A DNA stretch of 64,000 bases from Deinococcus aquiradiocola (GTDB lineage Bacteria > Deinococcota > Deinococci > Deinococcales > Deinococcaceae): contig NZ_BMOE01000009.1 of the NCBI RefSeq assembly GCF_014646915.1, positions 1 through 64,000 of the forward strand, read 5' to 3'. Positions 51,223-60,611 of this stretch are shown piece after piece. The position numbers and the translations under genes are program-made. The notes below the pieces were generated by a model. It was not told the origin of the DNA, did not search any database, and saw nothing but the letters and a program-made list of their open reading frames with translations. Positions within the stretch are counted from its first letter, which is position 1, and each line of letters opens with the position of its first letter.

Positions 51223-52616
51223 CGTCCCCCCGTTCCCGCCCCGGCCGCGCCCGCCCGGCCCAGGACCGCACCGCCCAGGACCGCACCTCACAGGACCGTG
51301 CCGCACGGGACGACCGGCCCCGCCAGGACGCCCCGCAGGACGGCGCGGGCCGCGCGCGCTTCGTGCACGCCAACCCCGCCCGCGCCCTCAGCGTCCGCGT
51401 GCTCGTGTCGGTCATGGCGGGCGACAGTTTCGCCGCGCACGCCCTCGACGACGCCCTCAGCCACGCGGACCTCCCGCCGCGCGACGCGGGCCTGTGCACG
51501 CACCTCGTGTACGGCACCCTGAGGTACGCGCCGCTGCTGGAGGCCGCCCTCGCGCCCCTGCTGCGCGGCGAGACGCCCCTCAAGGCGCGCGCGCTGCTGC
51601 TGTGCGCCACCTTCGAGAAACTCGTGCTCGGCACGCCCCCGCACGCCGTCGTGAACGAGTACGTCACGCTGGCCCGCACCGGCTTCGGTCCGCCCGCCCT
51701 GGTGAACGCCGTGCTGCGCCGCGTGGAAGCCCCGGACGGCCTGAACCCCGACCTGACCCTCCCAGGATGGCTGGCCGGACAGTACCGTGAGGCCTTCGGC
51801 GCGCAGTCGAGCGCCGTGATCGCCGACCTGCTGCAACCGCAGCCGCTGTGGTTGCGCCTCACGCCCGCCGGGCAGGACAGCCTCCTCGACGAGGGCAGCC
51901 GCCTCGTCGCCGGGGAAGGCACCGAGGCCGCGTTCGGGGACGTGGCGCGCGTCGAACTGAACCGCCCGCTGCGCGCCACCGAGGCGTACGAGCAGGGCTG
52001 GGCGCAGCCGATCAATCCCGCCAGCATGGCCTGCGTTCTCGCGCTCGGCGACGTGGACGGCCACGCCGTCCTCGACCTCGCGGGCGGCGCGGGCATCAAG
52101 GCCGCCATGCTCAGCGCCGCCGGAGCGAACGTCACCAGCGTGGACCGCGTGCCCGGTAAGCACCGTGCCGCGCGCAACAACATGAAACGCCTCGGACTGA
52201 ACGCGAACTTCATCACGGCCGACCTCACGCAGGCCCCGGACCTCACGCCCGGCGACCGCGTTCTGCTCGACGCGCCCTGCACCGGCAGCGGCACCCTCCG
52301 CTCCCACCCGGAAATCAAGCTGCGCCTCACCCCGCAGGCCGTGCAGGACGCCGCGCTCCTCCAGGCACAGATGCTCGACACGGCCGCAGGCCTCACCGCG
52401 CCCGGCGGGGTCCTCGTGTACAGCGTGTGCAGCGTCACGCAGGCCGAAGGTCCGCAGGCCGTGCAGGGCTTCCTGACGCGCCACCCGGAATTCACGCCCG
52501 AAGCGCTCCCGGACCTGCTCGTCCCGGCCGTCCCGAGCGGCGACGGCGCCCTGACCCTCCCGCTCGGCGGGGTGGACGGCTTCTTCATCGCGCGCCTGCG
52601 GAAGCGCGCCGACTGA
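51219..52616 (+). CDS. rsmB: 16S rRNA (cytosine-C5) methyltransferase RsmB family
   Basis: Methylates a cytosine in 16S rRNA (C967 in E. coli). The 465 residues comprise an odd N-terminal extension (1-45) with repeated AQDRT-like units, a NusB-like helical domain (about 50-180) and a methyltransferase domain with [14 protein letters not shown] (SAM site; usual GXGGK altered), DAPCTGSG and [11 protein letters not shown] holding the two catalytic cysteines. Its TGA stop begins a dispersed repeat. Confidence 0.92.
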   Translation: MTSPRSRPGRARPAQDRTAQDRTSQDRAARDDRPRQDAPQDGAGRARFVHANPARALSVRVLVSVMAGDSFAAHALDDALSHADLPPRDAGLCTHLVYGTLRYAPLLEAALAPLLRGETPLKARALLLCATFEKLVLGTPPHAVVNEYVTLARTGFGPPALVNAVLRRVEAPDGLNPDLTLPGWLAGQYREAFGAQSSAVIADLLQPQPLWLRLTPAGQDSLLDEGSRLVAGEGTEAAFGDVARVELNRPLRATEAYEQGWAQPINPASMACVLALGDVDGHAVLDLAGGAGIKAAMLSAAGANVTSVDRVPGKHRAARNNMKRLGLNANFITADLTQAPDLTPGDRVLLDAPCTGSGTLRSHPEIKLRLTPQAVQDAALLQAQMLDTAAGLTAPGGVLVYSVCSVTQAEGPQAVQGFLTRHPEFTPEALPDLLVPAVPSGDGALTLPLGGVDGFFIARLRKRAD

Positions 52617-52660
52617 CACGGTTTTGAGCTGAACTCCAGGAGGTTGGCCGGGCGAGGCGG
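52614..52660. repeat. Dispersed inverted-terminal repeat, copy 5 (one end only)
   Basis: Begins TGACACGGTTTTGAGCTGAA, with TGA being the rsmB stop codon; 18 bases are identical to the end of copy 2 read in reverse. Similarity fades after about 30 bases and no opposite terminus was found. Confidence 0.65.
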
Positions 52661-52689
52661 GCAGCCGCACGTACGGCCCAGACGAATGC

Positions 52690-52727
52690 AGGCGGGCGGC
52701 CCTGGTCTACACCGGGGCCGCCCGCCT
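52690..52727 (+). terminator. Terminator after rsmB (possibly bidirectional)
   Basis: A perfect 13-base stem (52690-52702 with 52715-52727) with a 12-base loop is followed by TTGTG. It lies between the convergent rsmB and cyclophilin genes. Confidence 0.75.
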
Positions 52728-52738
52728 TTGTGCCTCGT

Positions 52739-53440
52739 TCAGCGGGCGGCGGAGAGGATCTGCACGCTGACGATGGTGTCGGGCCTGGCGCTGCCGTTCT
52801 CGGTCTTGGTGAGGGCGTCCACGGCCTTCTGGCCGTCCACGACCTTGCCGAACACGCTGTAGTCGCCGGTCAGGAAGTCGGCGGGCGCGAGCGTGATGAA
52901 GAACTGCGAGCCGTTGCTGTCACGGCTCTGCGCGCGGGCCATGCCGAGCACGCCCGCACTGTCGAAGCGGGCCGTGGGGCTCGTCTCGGTCGTGAAGCTG
53001 TAGCCGGGGCCGCCCGCGCCGGTCCCTTCCGGGTCGCCGCCCTGCGCGACGAAGCCGTTCACGACGCGGTGGAAGGTCAGCCCGTCGTAGAAGTGGTTCA
53101 GGGACAGGAACACGAAGCTGTTCACGGCGATGGGCGCGGCCGTGCTGTTGAGGTCGACGGTGACCACGCCCTTGCTGGTCGTCAGGACGGCCCGGTACTT
53201 CCTGGCGGGGTCCAGCACCTGTTTCGCGGCCGTGAACTTGCGGACGGGCTGCTCGCTGAGGAACGCGACGGGCGTGTACGTCGCGGCCGGTGTGGTCGCC
53301 GGTGTGGTCGGCGTGGCCGTGGCGGGCGTGCTCGTGGCGGGCGCGGTGGTCTGCTGCGCCTGTTTCGCCTGGGGGGCGCAGGCGGCGAGGCCGAGGGCCA
53401 GCGTGCAGAGGGCCAGCGTGGTCAGTTGTGCGGAGCGCAT
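52739..53440 (-). CDS. Cyclophilin-type peptidyl-prolyl isomerase, lipoprotein
   Basis: A 233-residue extracytoplasmic PPIase. The N-terminus has a signal and lipobox (LALGLAAC, lipidated Cys about 21), then a Thr/Pro/Ala linker of about 35 residues and a cyclophilin domain: NSFVFLSLNHFYDGLTFHRVVNGFVAQGGDPEGTGAGGPGY and NGSQFFITLAPADFL. TACACT six bases before the ATG at 53440 decides the start; an upstream in-frame extension is rejected. Confidence 0.92.
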   Translation of the reverse strand: MRSAQLTTLALCTLALGLAACAPQAKQAQQTTAPATSTPATATPTTPATTPAATYTPVAFLSEQPVRKFTAAKQVLDPARKYRAVLTTSKGVVTVDLNSTAAPIAVNSFVFLSLNHFYDGLTFHRVVNGFVAQGGDPEGTGAGGPGYSFTTETSPTARFDSAGVLGMARAQSRDSNGSQFFITLAPADFLTGDYSVFGKVVDGQKAVDALTKTENGSARPDTIVSVQILSAAR

Positions 53441-53490
53441 ACCCACAGTGTACGTGCCGCGCATGAACGCCGCCGCAGGCCGCGCCCACC

Positions 53491-54147
53491 CTACCCGATC
53501 AGGCCCGCGACGGTGTTGATGGTGAGCGCCACGAGCACCGTGTTGTACACGTACCCGATCAGGGCGTGCCCCGTCAGGCTGCGCCGGATCGTCTTCTGCG
53601 TCAGGTTGGTGTCCGACACCTGAAACGTCATGCCGATCGTGACGGCCAGATACACGAAATCCAGGTAGTCGGGGTGCCCCTCGTCCTGAAACTCGATGCC
53701 GCCCTCCGGCGCGTCGTAGTACAGGTGCGCGTACCGGAAGGTGTACACCGCCTGAATCATCAGCCACGACAGCGCCACCGACAGCAGGCCCAGCACCGTG
53801 AGGACCGTCGCCTCCACGCCCTGCCCGGACTTCTGCATGCCGCTCACCTGCGTGAGCGCGTAGATCACGCCGCCCAGACTCACGAGGCTGCCCGCCAGCA
53901 CGATCAGGCTCGACACGGCGCGGCTGTCGTCCTCACGCGTGGCGAGTCGGCGCGTGTTGTGCGCGTCCGTCGTGAAGAACACCCACCCGGACATCAGCAG
54001 GAACACCACGCACGCCGCGCACCACCCGGCCAGCGCGTGCAGTTCCCAGCGGGACTCCGGCGGGAGGAACACGCCGGTCAGGACGCCGATCACACCCGCG
54101 ATACTCAGTCTCAGCACTGCCGTCGGTTCTTTCAGCCACGTCTGCAC
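53491..54147 (-). CDS. DUF1345 family membrane protein
   Basis: A 218-residue protein with five or so membrane helices: WCAACVVFLLMSGWVFF, VIYALTQ, LSWLMIQAVYTFRYAHLYY and the family-typical PDYLDFVYLAVTIGMTFQVSDTNLTQKTIRR. Function unknown. TATGGT exactly six bases before the GTG at 54147 sets the start. Confidence 0.88.
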   Translation of the reverse strand: MQTWLKEPTAVLRLSIAGVIGVLTGVFLPPESRWELHALAGWCAACVVFLLMSGWVFFTTDAHNTRRLATREDDSRAVSSLIVLAGSLVSLGGVIYALTQVSGMQKSGQGVEATVLTVLGLLSVALSWLMIQAVYTFRYAHLYYDAPEGGIEFQDEGHPDYLDFVYLAVTIGMTFQVSDTNLTQKTIRRSLTGHALIGYVYNTVLVALTINTVAGLIG

Positions 54148-54224
54148 GCCCACACCATACCCGCCCCCCGCGCCCACGACCTGAACCGTGCCTTGATGGG
54201 CGGCGCGCTGGGGTGGGTGGGCGC

Positions 54225-55535
54225 CTACTTCCCGACGCAGAAGTTCCGGAACACCCCGTCGATCACGTCCTCCTGCGCGTCCCGGCCCGTCAGTTCCGAC
54301 AGGGCGTTCAGCGCCTCCTCCAGCTCGTACCCGGCGAGGTCGTCCGGCAGGTCGTGCGACGCGCGCAGGTGCTCCAGCGCCCGCCGCGCCGCGTCCTGCT
54401 GGCGCTGCGTGCCGAGCCACACCTCCTGCCGGGACGCGTCGTGCAGCAGCGCGTCCCGGACGGCGTCCCGCAGTTCCGGCAGGCCCTCGCCCGTCACGGC
54501 GCTCACCGGCAGGGCGCGCGCGTCGTGCCACACGGCCCCCAGGTCCGTCTTGGTCTGCACGGTCAGGACGTTGGACGGCAGCGCCTCCGCCGCCTCCCGC
54601 TCCCGCGACCCGTCCTCCAGGTAAAGCACGAGGTCCGCGCCCTCCGCGAGCCGCCGCGCCTGTACCACGCCCGCCGCCTCGATCACGTCGTCCGTGTCGC
54701 GCAGGCCCGCCGTGTCCACCAGCGTGATCGGCAGGCCCGCCAGTTCCAGGCCCGCCTCCAGGTAGTCGCGCGTGGTGCCCGCCACCGGCGTCACGATGCT
54801 GCGCTCGTACCCCAGCAGCGCGTTCAGCAGGCTGGACTTGCCCGCGTTGGGCCGCCCGATCAGCGCGAGCCGCGCGCCCTGCGTCGCCATGCGCCCCGCC
54901 TGCCCGCTCGCGATGAGTGCCTCCAGCTCCCGCTCCGCCTCACGCAGCGGCCCGTGCCGCTCCTCGTCCGGCACGCCCTCCTCCGGGTAGTCCAGCATCG
55001 CCTGCACGGCGCTCAGGGTGCGCGTCACAGCCAGCTGCACCGCCTCCACCCGCCGCGACACCGCGCCCGACAATCCCAGCGTCGCCTGCCTGCGCGCCGT
55101 GTCCGTCTGCGCGTTCACGAGGTTCAGGACCGCCTCGGCCTGCGTCAGGTCCATCCGGCCCCCCAGGTACGCCCGCAACGTGAACTCGCCCGGCCGCGCC
55201 GCCCGCGCCCCGCCCTCCAGCACCGCTGTCAGCAGGCGCGCCAGCACCGCCGGACTCCCGTGCGACTGCAGTTCCGCCACGTCCTCCCCCGTGTAGCTGT
55301 GCGGCGCGCGGAACACCAGGCACAATCCCTCGTCCAGCACCTCGCCGCCCGGCAGCACGAACTGCCCGTACAGGAAGCGGCCGCCGGGCGTGCCGCTCGG
55401 CGCACGCCGTCCCCGGAACACCGCGTCGGCCAGCGCCAGGGCACGCGGACCGCTCACCCGCACGATGCCCACTCCGGCGCTGCCCGGAGCGGTCGCGACG
55501 GCGGCAATGGTGTCGGACAGGCCCAGACGAGTCAT
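54225..55535 (-). CDS. mnmE: tRNA modification GTPase MnmE
   Basis: With MnmG, modifies U34 of certain tRNAs (carboxymethylaminomethyl group). The 436 residues carry the N-terminal folate-binding domain ([22 protein letters not shown]), a helical domain and a G domain with [16 protein letters not shown] (G1), DTAGLRDT (G3) and TKTD (G4), ending in the catalytic FCVGK (usually FCIGK). TATGCT lies seven bases before the ATG. Divergent from the small kinase gene. Confidence 0.96.
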   Translation of the reverse strand: MTRLGLSDTIAAVATAPGSAGVGIVRVSGPRALALADAVFRGRRAPSGTPGGRFLYGQFVLPGGEVLDEGLCLVFRAPHSYTGEDVAELQSHGSPAVLARLLTAVLEGGARAARPGEFTLRAYLGGRMDLTQAEAVLNLVNAQTDTARRQATLGLSGAVSRRVEAVQLAVTRTLSAVQAMLDYPEEGVPDEERHGPLREAERELEALIASGQAGRMATQGARLALIGRPNAGKSSLLNALLGYERSIVTPVAGTTRDYLEAGLELAGLPITLVDTAGLRDTDDVIEAAGVVQARRLAEGADLVLYLEDGSREREAAEALPSNVLTVQTKTDLGAVWHDARALPVSAVTGEGLPELRDAVRDALLHDASRQEVWLGTQRQQDAARRALEHLRASHDLPDDLAGYELEEALNALSELTGRDAQEDVIDGVFRNFCVGK

Positions 55536-55572
55536 GCCCGGCAGCATAAACGATCCCTGGTATCTTCCGGCC

Positions 55573-56157
55573 ATGCCGCCCACCCTGATCCTCGTCACGG
55601 GCCTCCCCGCCTCCGGCAAGACGCACCTCGCGACCCGCGTCGCCCGGACATTCGGGCTCCCGCTCGTCAGCAAGGACGAGTACGAGGAAACGCTGCACGA
55701 CCACCTGCCCACACTCACGCAGGCGCAGTCCCGGCCGCTCAGCTTCGCGCTGATGTACCGCGTGGCGCACGTCATCCTCTCGGCGGGCGGGCACGCCGTC
55801 ATGGAGACGCACTTCTACCGCGGCGTGAGCGAGGCTCCCATCCTCGACCTGCTCACGCAGACGGGCGCGGACCTGCTGCAGGTGTTCTGCCACGCCCCGC
55901 TCGAAGTCATCCTCGCGCGGCACGAGGCGCGCGTGGCGCTCGGGCAGCACCCGCACCTGTACCGCCCCTGGCCTGCCCTGGCGGCCCTCCCGCCGCACAT
56001 GTGCAGCGAACCGCTCGCGCTGCAAGGACCGCTCCTGCGGGTGGACACCACCGTGCCGGGCGGCGAGGACCGGGCCGCCGCGTGGCTGCGTCATCACCTG
56101 CCCCCGGCACGTCAGGCGCTCCGGTCGCTGCCCGCGCGCGCCTGGAGCGACCCGTGA
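55573..56157 (+). CDS. AAA-type small-molecule kinase (zeta-toxin/chloramphenicol-phosphotransferase-like)
   Basis: A 194-residue P-loop protein: [35 protein letters not shown] has the Walker A motif and the usual following KDE/KDD strand; [10 protein letters not shown] is the substrate strand and [13 protein letters not shown] the lid region. It probably phosphorylates a small molecule, not identified. No antitoxin neighbour is present. TATCTT six bases before the ATG gives the start. Confidence 0.83.
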   Translation: MPPTLILVTGLPASGKTHLATRVARTFGLPLVSKDEYEETLHDHLPTLTQAQSRPLSFALMYRVAHVILSAGGHAVMETHFYRGVSEAPILDLLTQTGADLLQVFCHAPLEVILARHEARVALGQHPHLYRPWPALAALPPHMCSEPLALQGPLLRVDTTVPGGEDRAAAWLRHHLPPARQALRSLPARAWSDP

Positions 56158-56238
56158 AGCGCCCCGTCGTTCCTGTGAATCCCGTTCCATTGTCCCTGCG
56201 GCACGTTCGGGCGGGCCGGGCGGGTGTTGAATACCGGC

Positions 56239-57291
56239 ATGTCTCTTCCCCTGTCCATTCTTGATCTGGTTCCGGTGCCTTCGGGGTCCGGGAGTTCGCA
56301 GGCCATCCGGAACTCGGTGGCGCTCGCGCAGGCTGCCGACCGCGCCGGGTACACCCGGTACTGGGTGGCGGAGCACCACAACATGACGTCCGTGGTGAGC
56401 AGCGCGCCGGAAGTGCTGCTCGGCGTGCTGGCCACGCAGACGGAACGCATCCGTGTGGGGTCGGGCGGCATCATGCTGCCGAACCACGCGCCGCTGAAGG
56501 TCGCGGAGAACTTCCGGACGCTGGAGGCGCTCGCGCCGGGCCGCATCGACCTGGGGATCGGGCGGGCGCCCGGCACGGACGGCGTGACGGCCCTCGCGCT
56601 GCGCGGCTCGCAGGACGCCCTGCACCGCGACGACCTGCCGGACCAGCTGGCGGAACTGCGCGCGTACACCGGAGAGGCCGGGTACTTCCCGCCGTCGCAT
56701 CCGCTCGGGTCGGTGCGTGCGACGCCGCAGGACGTGCCGCTGCCGCCCATCTACCTGCTCGGGTCGAGCACGTACAGCGCGCAGCTGGCCGCGCAGCTCG
56801 GGTACGGGTTCGCGTTCGCGTACCACTTCAGCGCGGCGAACGCGGCCGAAGCGATGCGGCTGTACCGTGAGACGTTCCGCCCGTCCGCGCAGCTGCAGCG
56901 CCCGCACGCGATCCTGGCGACCGTGGCGGTCGCGGCCGACACCGAAGCCGAAGCGCAGCGCCTGTCGTCGTCCATCGGGCTGTCGTTCCTGAACATCCGC
57001 AAGGGCCTCAGCCTGCCGCTCCCCAGTCCAGGGGAGGCGCTCGCGTACCCGTACACGGCGCAGGAGCGGGCGTTCGTGGAGGGGTACGCGGCCACGCACG
57101 CGGTCGGCACGCCCGGTCAGGTGCGCGCGAAGCTGGAGGCGCTCGCCGGGCGGTACGGCGCGGACGAACTCATGCTGACGGGCGCCGTGCACGACCCGGC
57201 TGCCCGCATCCGTTCGGCGGAACTCATCGCGGCTGCCTTCGGCCTGACCGGCGCTGCCCAGGCGGTGCGCGAACCCGTCCTGGCCAGCTGA
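56239..57291 (+). CDS. Luciferase-like monooxygenase (LLM) family flavin protein
   Basis: A TIM-barrel flavin-dependent oxidoreductase of about 350 residues: LSILDLVPVPSGSGSSQAIRNSVALAQAADRAGYTRYWVAEHHNM, RIRVGSGGIMLPNHAPLKVAENFRTLEALAPGRIDLGIGRAPGTD and the late GTPGQVRAKLEALA belong to the MsnO8-like LLM subgroup. The substrate is unknown. ATG at 56239 is used; GTG at 56224 is an alternative. Confidence 0.9.
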   Translation: MSLPLSILDLVPVPSGSGSSQAIRNSVALAQAADRAGYTRYWVAEHHNMTSVVSSAPEVLLGVLATQTERIRVGSGGIMLPNHAPLKVAENFRTLEALAPGRIDLGIGRAPGTDGVTALALRGSQDALHRDDLPDQLAELRAYTGEAGYFPPSHPLGSVRATPQDVPLPPIYLLGSSTYSAQLAAQLGYGFAFAYHFSAANAAEAMRLYRETFRPSAQLQRPHAILATVAVAADTEAEAQRLSSSIGLSFLNIRKGLSLPLPSPGEALAYPYTAQERAFVEGYAATHAVGTPGQVRAKLEALAGRYGADELMLTGAVHDPAARIRSAELIAAAFGLTGAAQAVREPVLAS

Positions 57292-57590
57292 GCGGACGCA
57301 CGGCAAGCCTCGCCACCCACGGTTCGGGCGCTGAAGGGTGAACGGCCAACGCCCTGCAGTCCCGCCGGAACGGCGGACGGCCTCCACCCCGGGTGGCGCC
57401 GTTCGCCGTTCCGGGTTCAGGGCGTGGCCAGCCGCGTCCGTCCACGACGACACGCCCTGCAGGACGCCTGCCCGCTTCTTGGGCAGAACAGCGCCCATGA
57501 GGACGCTTGCCCGCTTCCATCTCCTCCGGTCCGGAGATGTTGGCGCACTTGTCGCTCGGCTGAACTGTACAGGTTCAGCTCAAAGCGGTA
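57292..57590. other. 299-base gene-free region containing repeat blocks
   Basis: Its first 130 bases contain GC-rich imperfect hairpins without a recognisable gene; the rest is copy 6 of the dispersed repeat. The flanking genes converge here. Confidence 0.6.
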
Positions 57591-57593
57591 TCA
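57421..57593. repeat. Dispersed inverted-terminal repeat, copy 6
   Basis: Contains block b (as in copy 2) and block c, ending GCTCAAAGCGGTATCA. Extra sequence repeating part of block b (CCCGCTTCTTGGGCAG then CCCGCTTCCATCTCC) lies between. The terminal TCA (57591-57593) is, on the minus strand, the TGA stop of the DUF4258-like gene. Left boundary unclear. Confidence 0.78.
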
Positions 57594-58172
57594 GTTGCCG
57601 CGCTTCCAGCGGGTGCGGCCGCGCGTGCCGGCCCGGCTGCCCGGCTGCGCGGTGCGGGCGCGCATCTGTTCGTCGTCCCAGCGCAGCAGCACGGCGAGGC
57701 GGGCGCGGCTGATGATGTGGTGCGGGTGTTTGGGGATGAAGGCCGTGACGACGTCCAGGCCGTCCTCGTACATCTGCGCGACGACGTGCAGCGGCAGGCG
57801 GATGCCGCCCGACTCGAAGAAGCCGCACACCAGGAAGCGGCGTTCCTGCGGGTACACGGCGCGCACGCGGCCGCTGACGAGCACGCCGACGATGTCGGGC
57901 TCCAGGAAACCTTCGGCGCGGGCGTGCCCGACGGCGTGCGCGCAGACGTGGTAGTGCCCGTCGTACACGAGGTCGCGCAGGCGGGCGTGCGCGCGGCCGA
58001 GGCTGAAGTCGTCGGTGGTGACGCCTTCGAGCTCCTGTTCGCGCTGCGGCTGGACGGGTTTCTGCAGGGTGGGTCTGGGGGTGGCGGCCTGCTCTGTGGC
58101 GGCCTTGCGGGCCTGTTTCTCGGCACGGGCCAGCTGTGACCTGAGGGTCAGCAAATCGGTGTGTTCACGCAT
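57591..58172 (-). CDS. DUF4258-like protein
   Basis: A 193-residue protein: an N-terminal coiled-coil stretch (LLTLRSQLARAEKQARKAATEQ), then YHVCAHAVGHARAEGFLEPDIVGVLVSGRVRAVYPQERRFLVCGFF and VVAQMYEDGLDVVTAFIP, which resembles DUF4258, and a basic tail. Some DUF4258 proteins are linked to toxin-like RNases; no such role can be claimed here. ATG at 58172 has GGGAGG seven bases upstream, with a GC hairpin just before the SD. Confidence 0.72.
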   Translation of the reverse strand: MREHTDLLTLRSQLARAEKQARKAATEQAATPRPTLQKPVQPQREQELEGVTTDDFSLGRAHARLRDLVYDGHYHVCAHAVGHARAEGFLEPDIVGVLVSGRVRAVYPQERRFLVCGFFESGGIRLPLHVVAQMYEDGLDVVTAFIPKHPHHIISRARLAVLLRWDDEQMRARTAQPGSRAGTRGRTRWKRGN

Positions 58173-58322
58173 CGGCAGCCTCCCCGCCCGTCGTCCGGGC
58201 GACCTTCCCGCCACCTGTTTCGTGTTCGGGGTGGTCCCCAAAACGAAAAAGCCCCCGTCCGTACACCCGTGCTGGTGTCTGGAGGAGGATGTGGCTTCGT
58301 ACCCAGTTCAGGGCATGACAGC

Positions 58323-58350
58323 AGGATAGCAGGCGGAGTGCACGCTGAAA
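58323..58350 (-). promoter_or_regulatory. Candidate promoter and leader start of the DUF4258-like gene
   Basis: TTTCAG (58345-58350) and TATCCT (58323-58328) are 16 bases apart. Six bases later comes ATG-CCC-TGA (58308-58316), a two-codon ORF. The remaining leader of about 135 bases includes GGGGGCTTTTTCG (near 58237-58249), resembling the tail of a terminator. Confidence 0.45.
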
Positions 58351-58417
58351 GGTGTGGGAGGCACGGCGCGGGGTGGGTCGGGGGGGTGAGGGGGGGGTTT
58401 GTACGATGGTTCACCGT

Positions 58418-58446
58418 CCGAAAAGTTCGGTGGCCGAATACTTCGG
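58418..58446. promoter_or_regulatory. Tandem palindromes upstream of marR (candidate operator)
   Basis: CCGAAAAGTTCGG (58418-58430) and CCGAATACTTCGG (58434-58446) are 13-base palindromes whose centres lie 16 bases apart, ending three bases before the marR ATG. Their form and place suit autoregulation by a dimeric MarR repressor. Confidence 0.7.
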
Positions 58447-58449
58447 GAG

Positions 58450-59058
58450 ATGAAAGATTCAGACTCCGAAGCAAATCGGCACGCCGGTGGTCCACCCCCG
58501 GACGACACCGCCGCACAGACCGGACCGGGCGGGCGCGAAGACATGCTCGCCGAGGTCTTCGAACTGCAGATGAGCATGCTGTGGCTCGCGCAGCAGGCCA
58601 TGCGCGACCTGACTGCACGTCACGAACTGCACCCACCGCACATCATCATGCTGAACCTGCTCGGCGGCCGGAATCCCGGCGTGGCGGTCGCGCAGGGCGG
58701 CGGACTCAGCATGAGCGAATGCAGCCGCCACATGGACATGGCGCCCGCCAGCGCCACCACCATGGTGGACCGCCTCGCCTCGCAGGGGCTCGTGGAGCGC
58801 CACACCGGCGAGCAGGACCGCCGCGTCGTCATGGTGCGCCTCACCGAGCGGGGCCGCGAGGTGCTCGACAGCCTCACGCGCCTGTGGCAGCAGGTACAGC
58901 GCGACGCCTTCGAGGTGCTGTCCGACGCCGAACTCACCTCACACCTCGCGCTGATGCGGCGCCTGCAGGAAGGGTACCTGCGCCGCTTCCCGGAAGGACA
59001 CCGCCCGCCGGGCGCGATGCCCTTCGTCACCCGCCCCACCTCCAGGGAGTCCTCATGA
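58450..59058 (+). CDS. MarR family transcriptional regulator
   Basis: A 202-residue winged-helix protein: MLWLAQQAMRDLTARHELHPPHIIMLNLLGG, LSMSECSRHMDMAPASATTMVDRLASQGLVERHTGEQDRRVVMVRLTERGREVL (recognition helix and wing). It has an acidic N-terminal tail of about 40 residues. GGGAG lies directly before ATG 58450. Its stop overlaps the next gene (ATGA), so it heads the efflux operon and probably represses it through the palindromes upstream. Confidence 0.92.
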   Translation: MKDSDSEANRHAGGPPPDDTAAQTGPGGREDMLAEVFELQMSMLWLAQQAMRDLTARHELHPPHIIMLNLLGGRNPGVAVAQGGGLSMSECSRHMDMAPASATTMVDRLASQGLVERHTGEQDRRVVMVRLTERGREVLDSLTRLWQQVQRDAFEVLSDAELTSHLALMRRLQEGYLRRFPEGHRPPGAMPFVTRPTSRESS

Positions 59059-60611
59059 GAAGCCGTTCCTCCCGTCTGCTGGTCCTCACGCTGGCGCTCG
59101 CGCTGCCGGTGGCCGCCGCGCAGACGCAGCCCGCCCAGCCCGCGCAGACGCAACCCGCCCCGGCCACGCAGACGCAACCCGCCCCGGCCACGCCCGCCCT
59201 GCCCGCACCCGCCATGCGCGTCACGCTCCAGCAGGCCCTCCAGGCCCTGCAGCAGTCGCCCGGCTGGCGCAGCGCCGACCTGCAGTACAGGTCCGCCAGT
59301 CAGAGCCTCGACGCGGCCCGCGCCCGCGCCGGACTGAGCCTCACCGCCAGCGCCGACGTGAGCGCCGTCAAGATCCCTACTGACGGCGACTGGACGAGCG
59401 CCACCACGCTCGGCGTGCAGGCGGGCGTCAACGTCCTCCCCTGGAGCAGCGCGCAGGGCAGCGTCCGCCTCGCCGAACACGCCCTGTACCGCGCGGGTCT
59501 CGACCAGAAGGACGCGCAGAACACCCTCGCGCTCGGCATCGTGCAGGGCTACCTGAACGCCCGGAATGCCCTCGCCGCGCTGCAGGCCGCGCAGGCCCAG
59601 GCGACCCTCGCCGCCCGGCAGCTGCAGATCACGCAGGCACAGCAGCAGACCGGCACCCGCACCGCCGAGAACACCCTGACCGCGCAGGCCGCGCAGGAGA
59701 ACGCGCAGGCCGCCCTCGCCCAGGCCAGCAGCGCCCTCGACACCGCCCTGCGGCAGCTGTACAACACCCTCGGCCAGCCCGCCCCGACCCTCCCCGCCGA
59801 CGCCGTGACGGGCCTCAGCCTTCCCAGCGCCCCCACCGTGCCCGGCGCGCCCGCCAGCCTCGACACGCTGCTCGCCACGGCCGCCCGCAGCCGCGCCGAC
59901 ATCCTCAGGGCGCAGAGCAGCGTGCAGGACGCCCGCGAGGGCCTCGACGCGGCCCGCTTCGACCGGGCCGTCCCGAACGTGAGCGCCACCGTGCAGTACG
60001 GCCAGATCGCCAGCAGCACCGCCAGCGCGGGCAGCACCGTGAGCAGCAGCCTGAACTTCAAGACCGGGCAGCTGAACGCCACGGCCAGCGTCCCGCTGCG
60101 CTCCAGCGACCTCCCGACCGGACTCGCGCTCGGCCTGTCCGGCAGCTACGGCATCATCGACCGCAGCGCGGACGCCACCGTCACCAGCGCGAACCTCTCG
60201 CTCGCCAGCGCCACCCTCGGCCTGAGCAGCACCACCAGCGCCGCCGACCTCGACGTGCGCCAGAAGTACGCCGCCCTGCAGAACGCCCTGCTCGGCCTGA
60301 ACGGCCCCCGCACCTCCCTGAAGGCCGCCAGCACCGCCCTCGTCAGCGCGCAGGCCAGACTGCAGGCCGGACTCGGCACGGCGCTCGACGTGCAGCAGGC
60401 AGAGCTGAACGTCGTGCAGGCCCAGAACACCCTCGATCAGGCCGTCAGCAGCGCGTACCTCGCGTCCCTGAACCTCAGCGTCGCCACGGGCGAGTTCACG
60501 CCCGCCCTGATCCAGCTGCCGGACGCTGCGCTGCCCGGCCTGAACCTCACGCTCGCCCTGAGCACCCCCACCCCCGAAGCCACCCCTGCCGCCCCCGGAG
60601 GCCAGCCATGA
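59055..60611 (+). CDS. TolC-like outer-membrane efflux protein 1
   Basis: A 518-residue outer membrane factor: signal peptide (residues 1-22), a Gln/Pro/Thr linker encoded by 24-bp tandem repeats, then two OEP-type repeats with long coiled coils ([27 protein letters not shown]; later LVSAQARLQAGLGTALDVQQAELNVVQAQNTLDQA). It would form the exit duct for the RND pump encoded downstream. ATGA overlap with marR and with the next OMF gene. Confidence 0.88.
   Translation: MRSRSSRLLVLTLALALPVAAAQTQPAQPAQTQPAPATQTQPAPATPALPAPAMRVTLQQALQALQQSPGWRSADLQYRSASQSLDAARARAGLSLTASADVSAVKIPTDGDWTSATTLGVQAGVNVLPWSSAQGSVRLAEHALYRAGLDQKDAQNTLALGIVQGYLNARNALAALQAAQAQATLAARQLQITQAQQQTGTRTAENTLTAQAAQENAQAALAQASSALDTALRQLYNTLGQPAPTLPADAVTGLSLPSAPTVPGAPASLDTLLATAARSRADILRAQSSVQDAREGLDAARFDRAVPNVSATVQYGQIASSTASAGSTVSSSLNFKTGQLNATASVPLRSSDLPTGLALGLSGSYGIIDRSADATVTSANLSLASATLGLSSTTSAADLDVRQKYAALQNALLGLNGPRTSLKAASTALVSAQARLQAGLGTALDVQQAELNVVQAQNTLDQAVSSAYLASLNLSVATGEFTPALIQLPDAALPGLNLTLALSTPTPEATPAAPGGQP
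59121..59192 (+). repeat. 24-bp tandem repeats coding for QTQPAPAT in OMF1
   Basis: Three units, 59121-59144 (imperfect), 59145-59168 and 59169-59192 (the last two identical), encode a QTQPA-rich stretch just after the signal peptide. Copy number may vary between strains. Confidence 0.85.

Noticed and set aside
55573..56157. Zeta-type toxin of a toxin-antitoxin pair
   Set aside because: The P-loop kinase fold fits, but there is no small antitoxin gene beside it and its promoter is its own.
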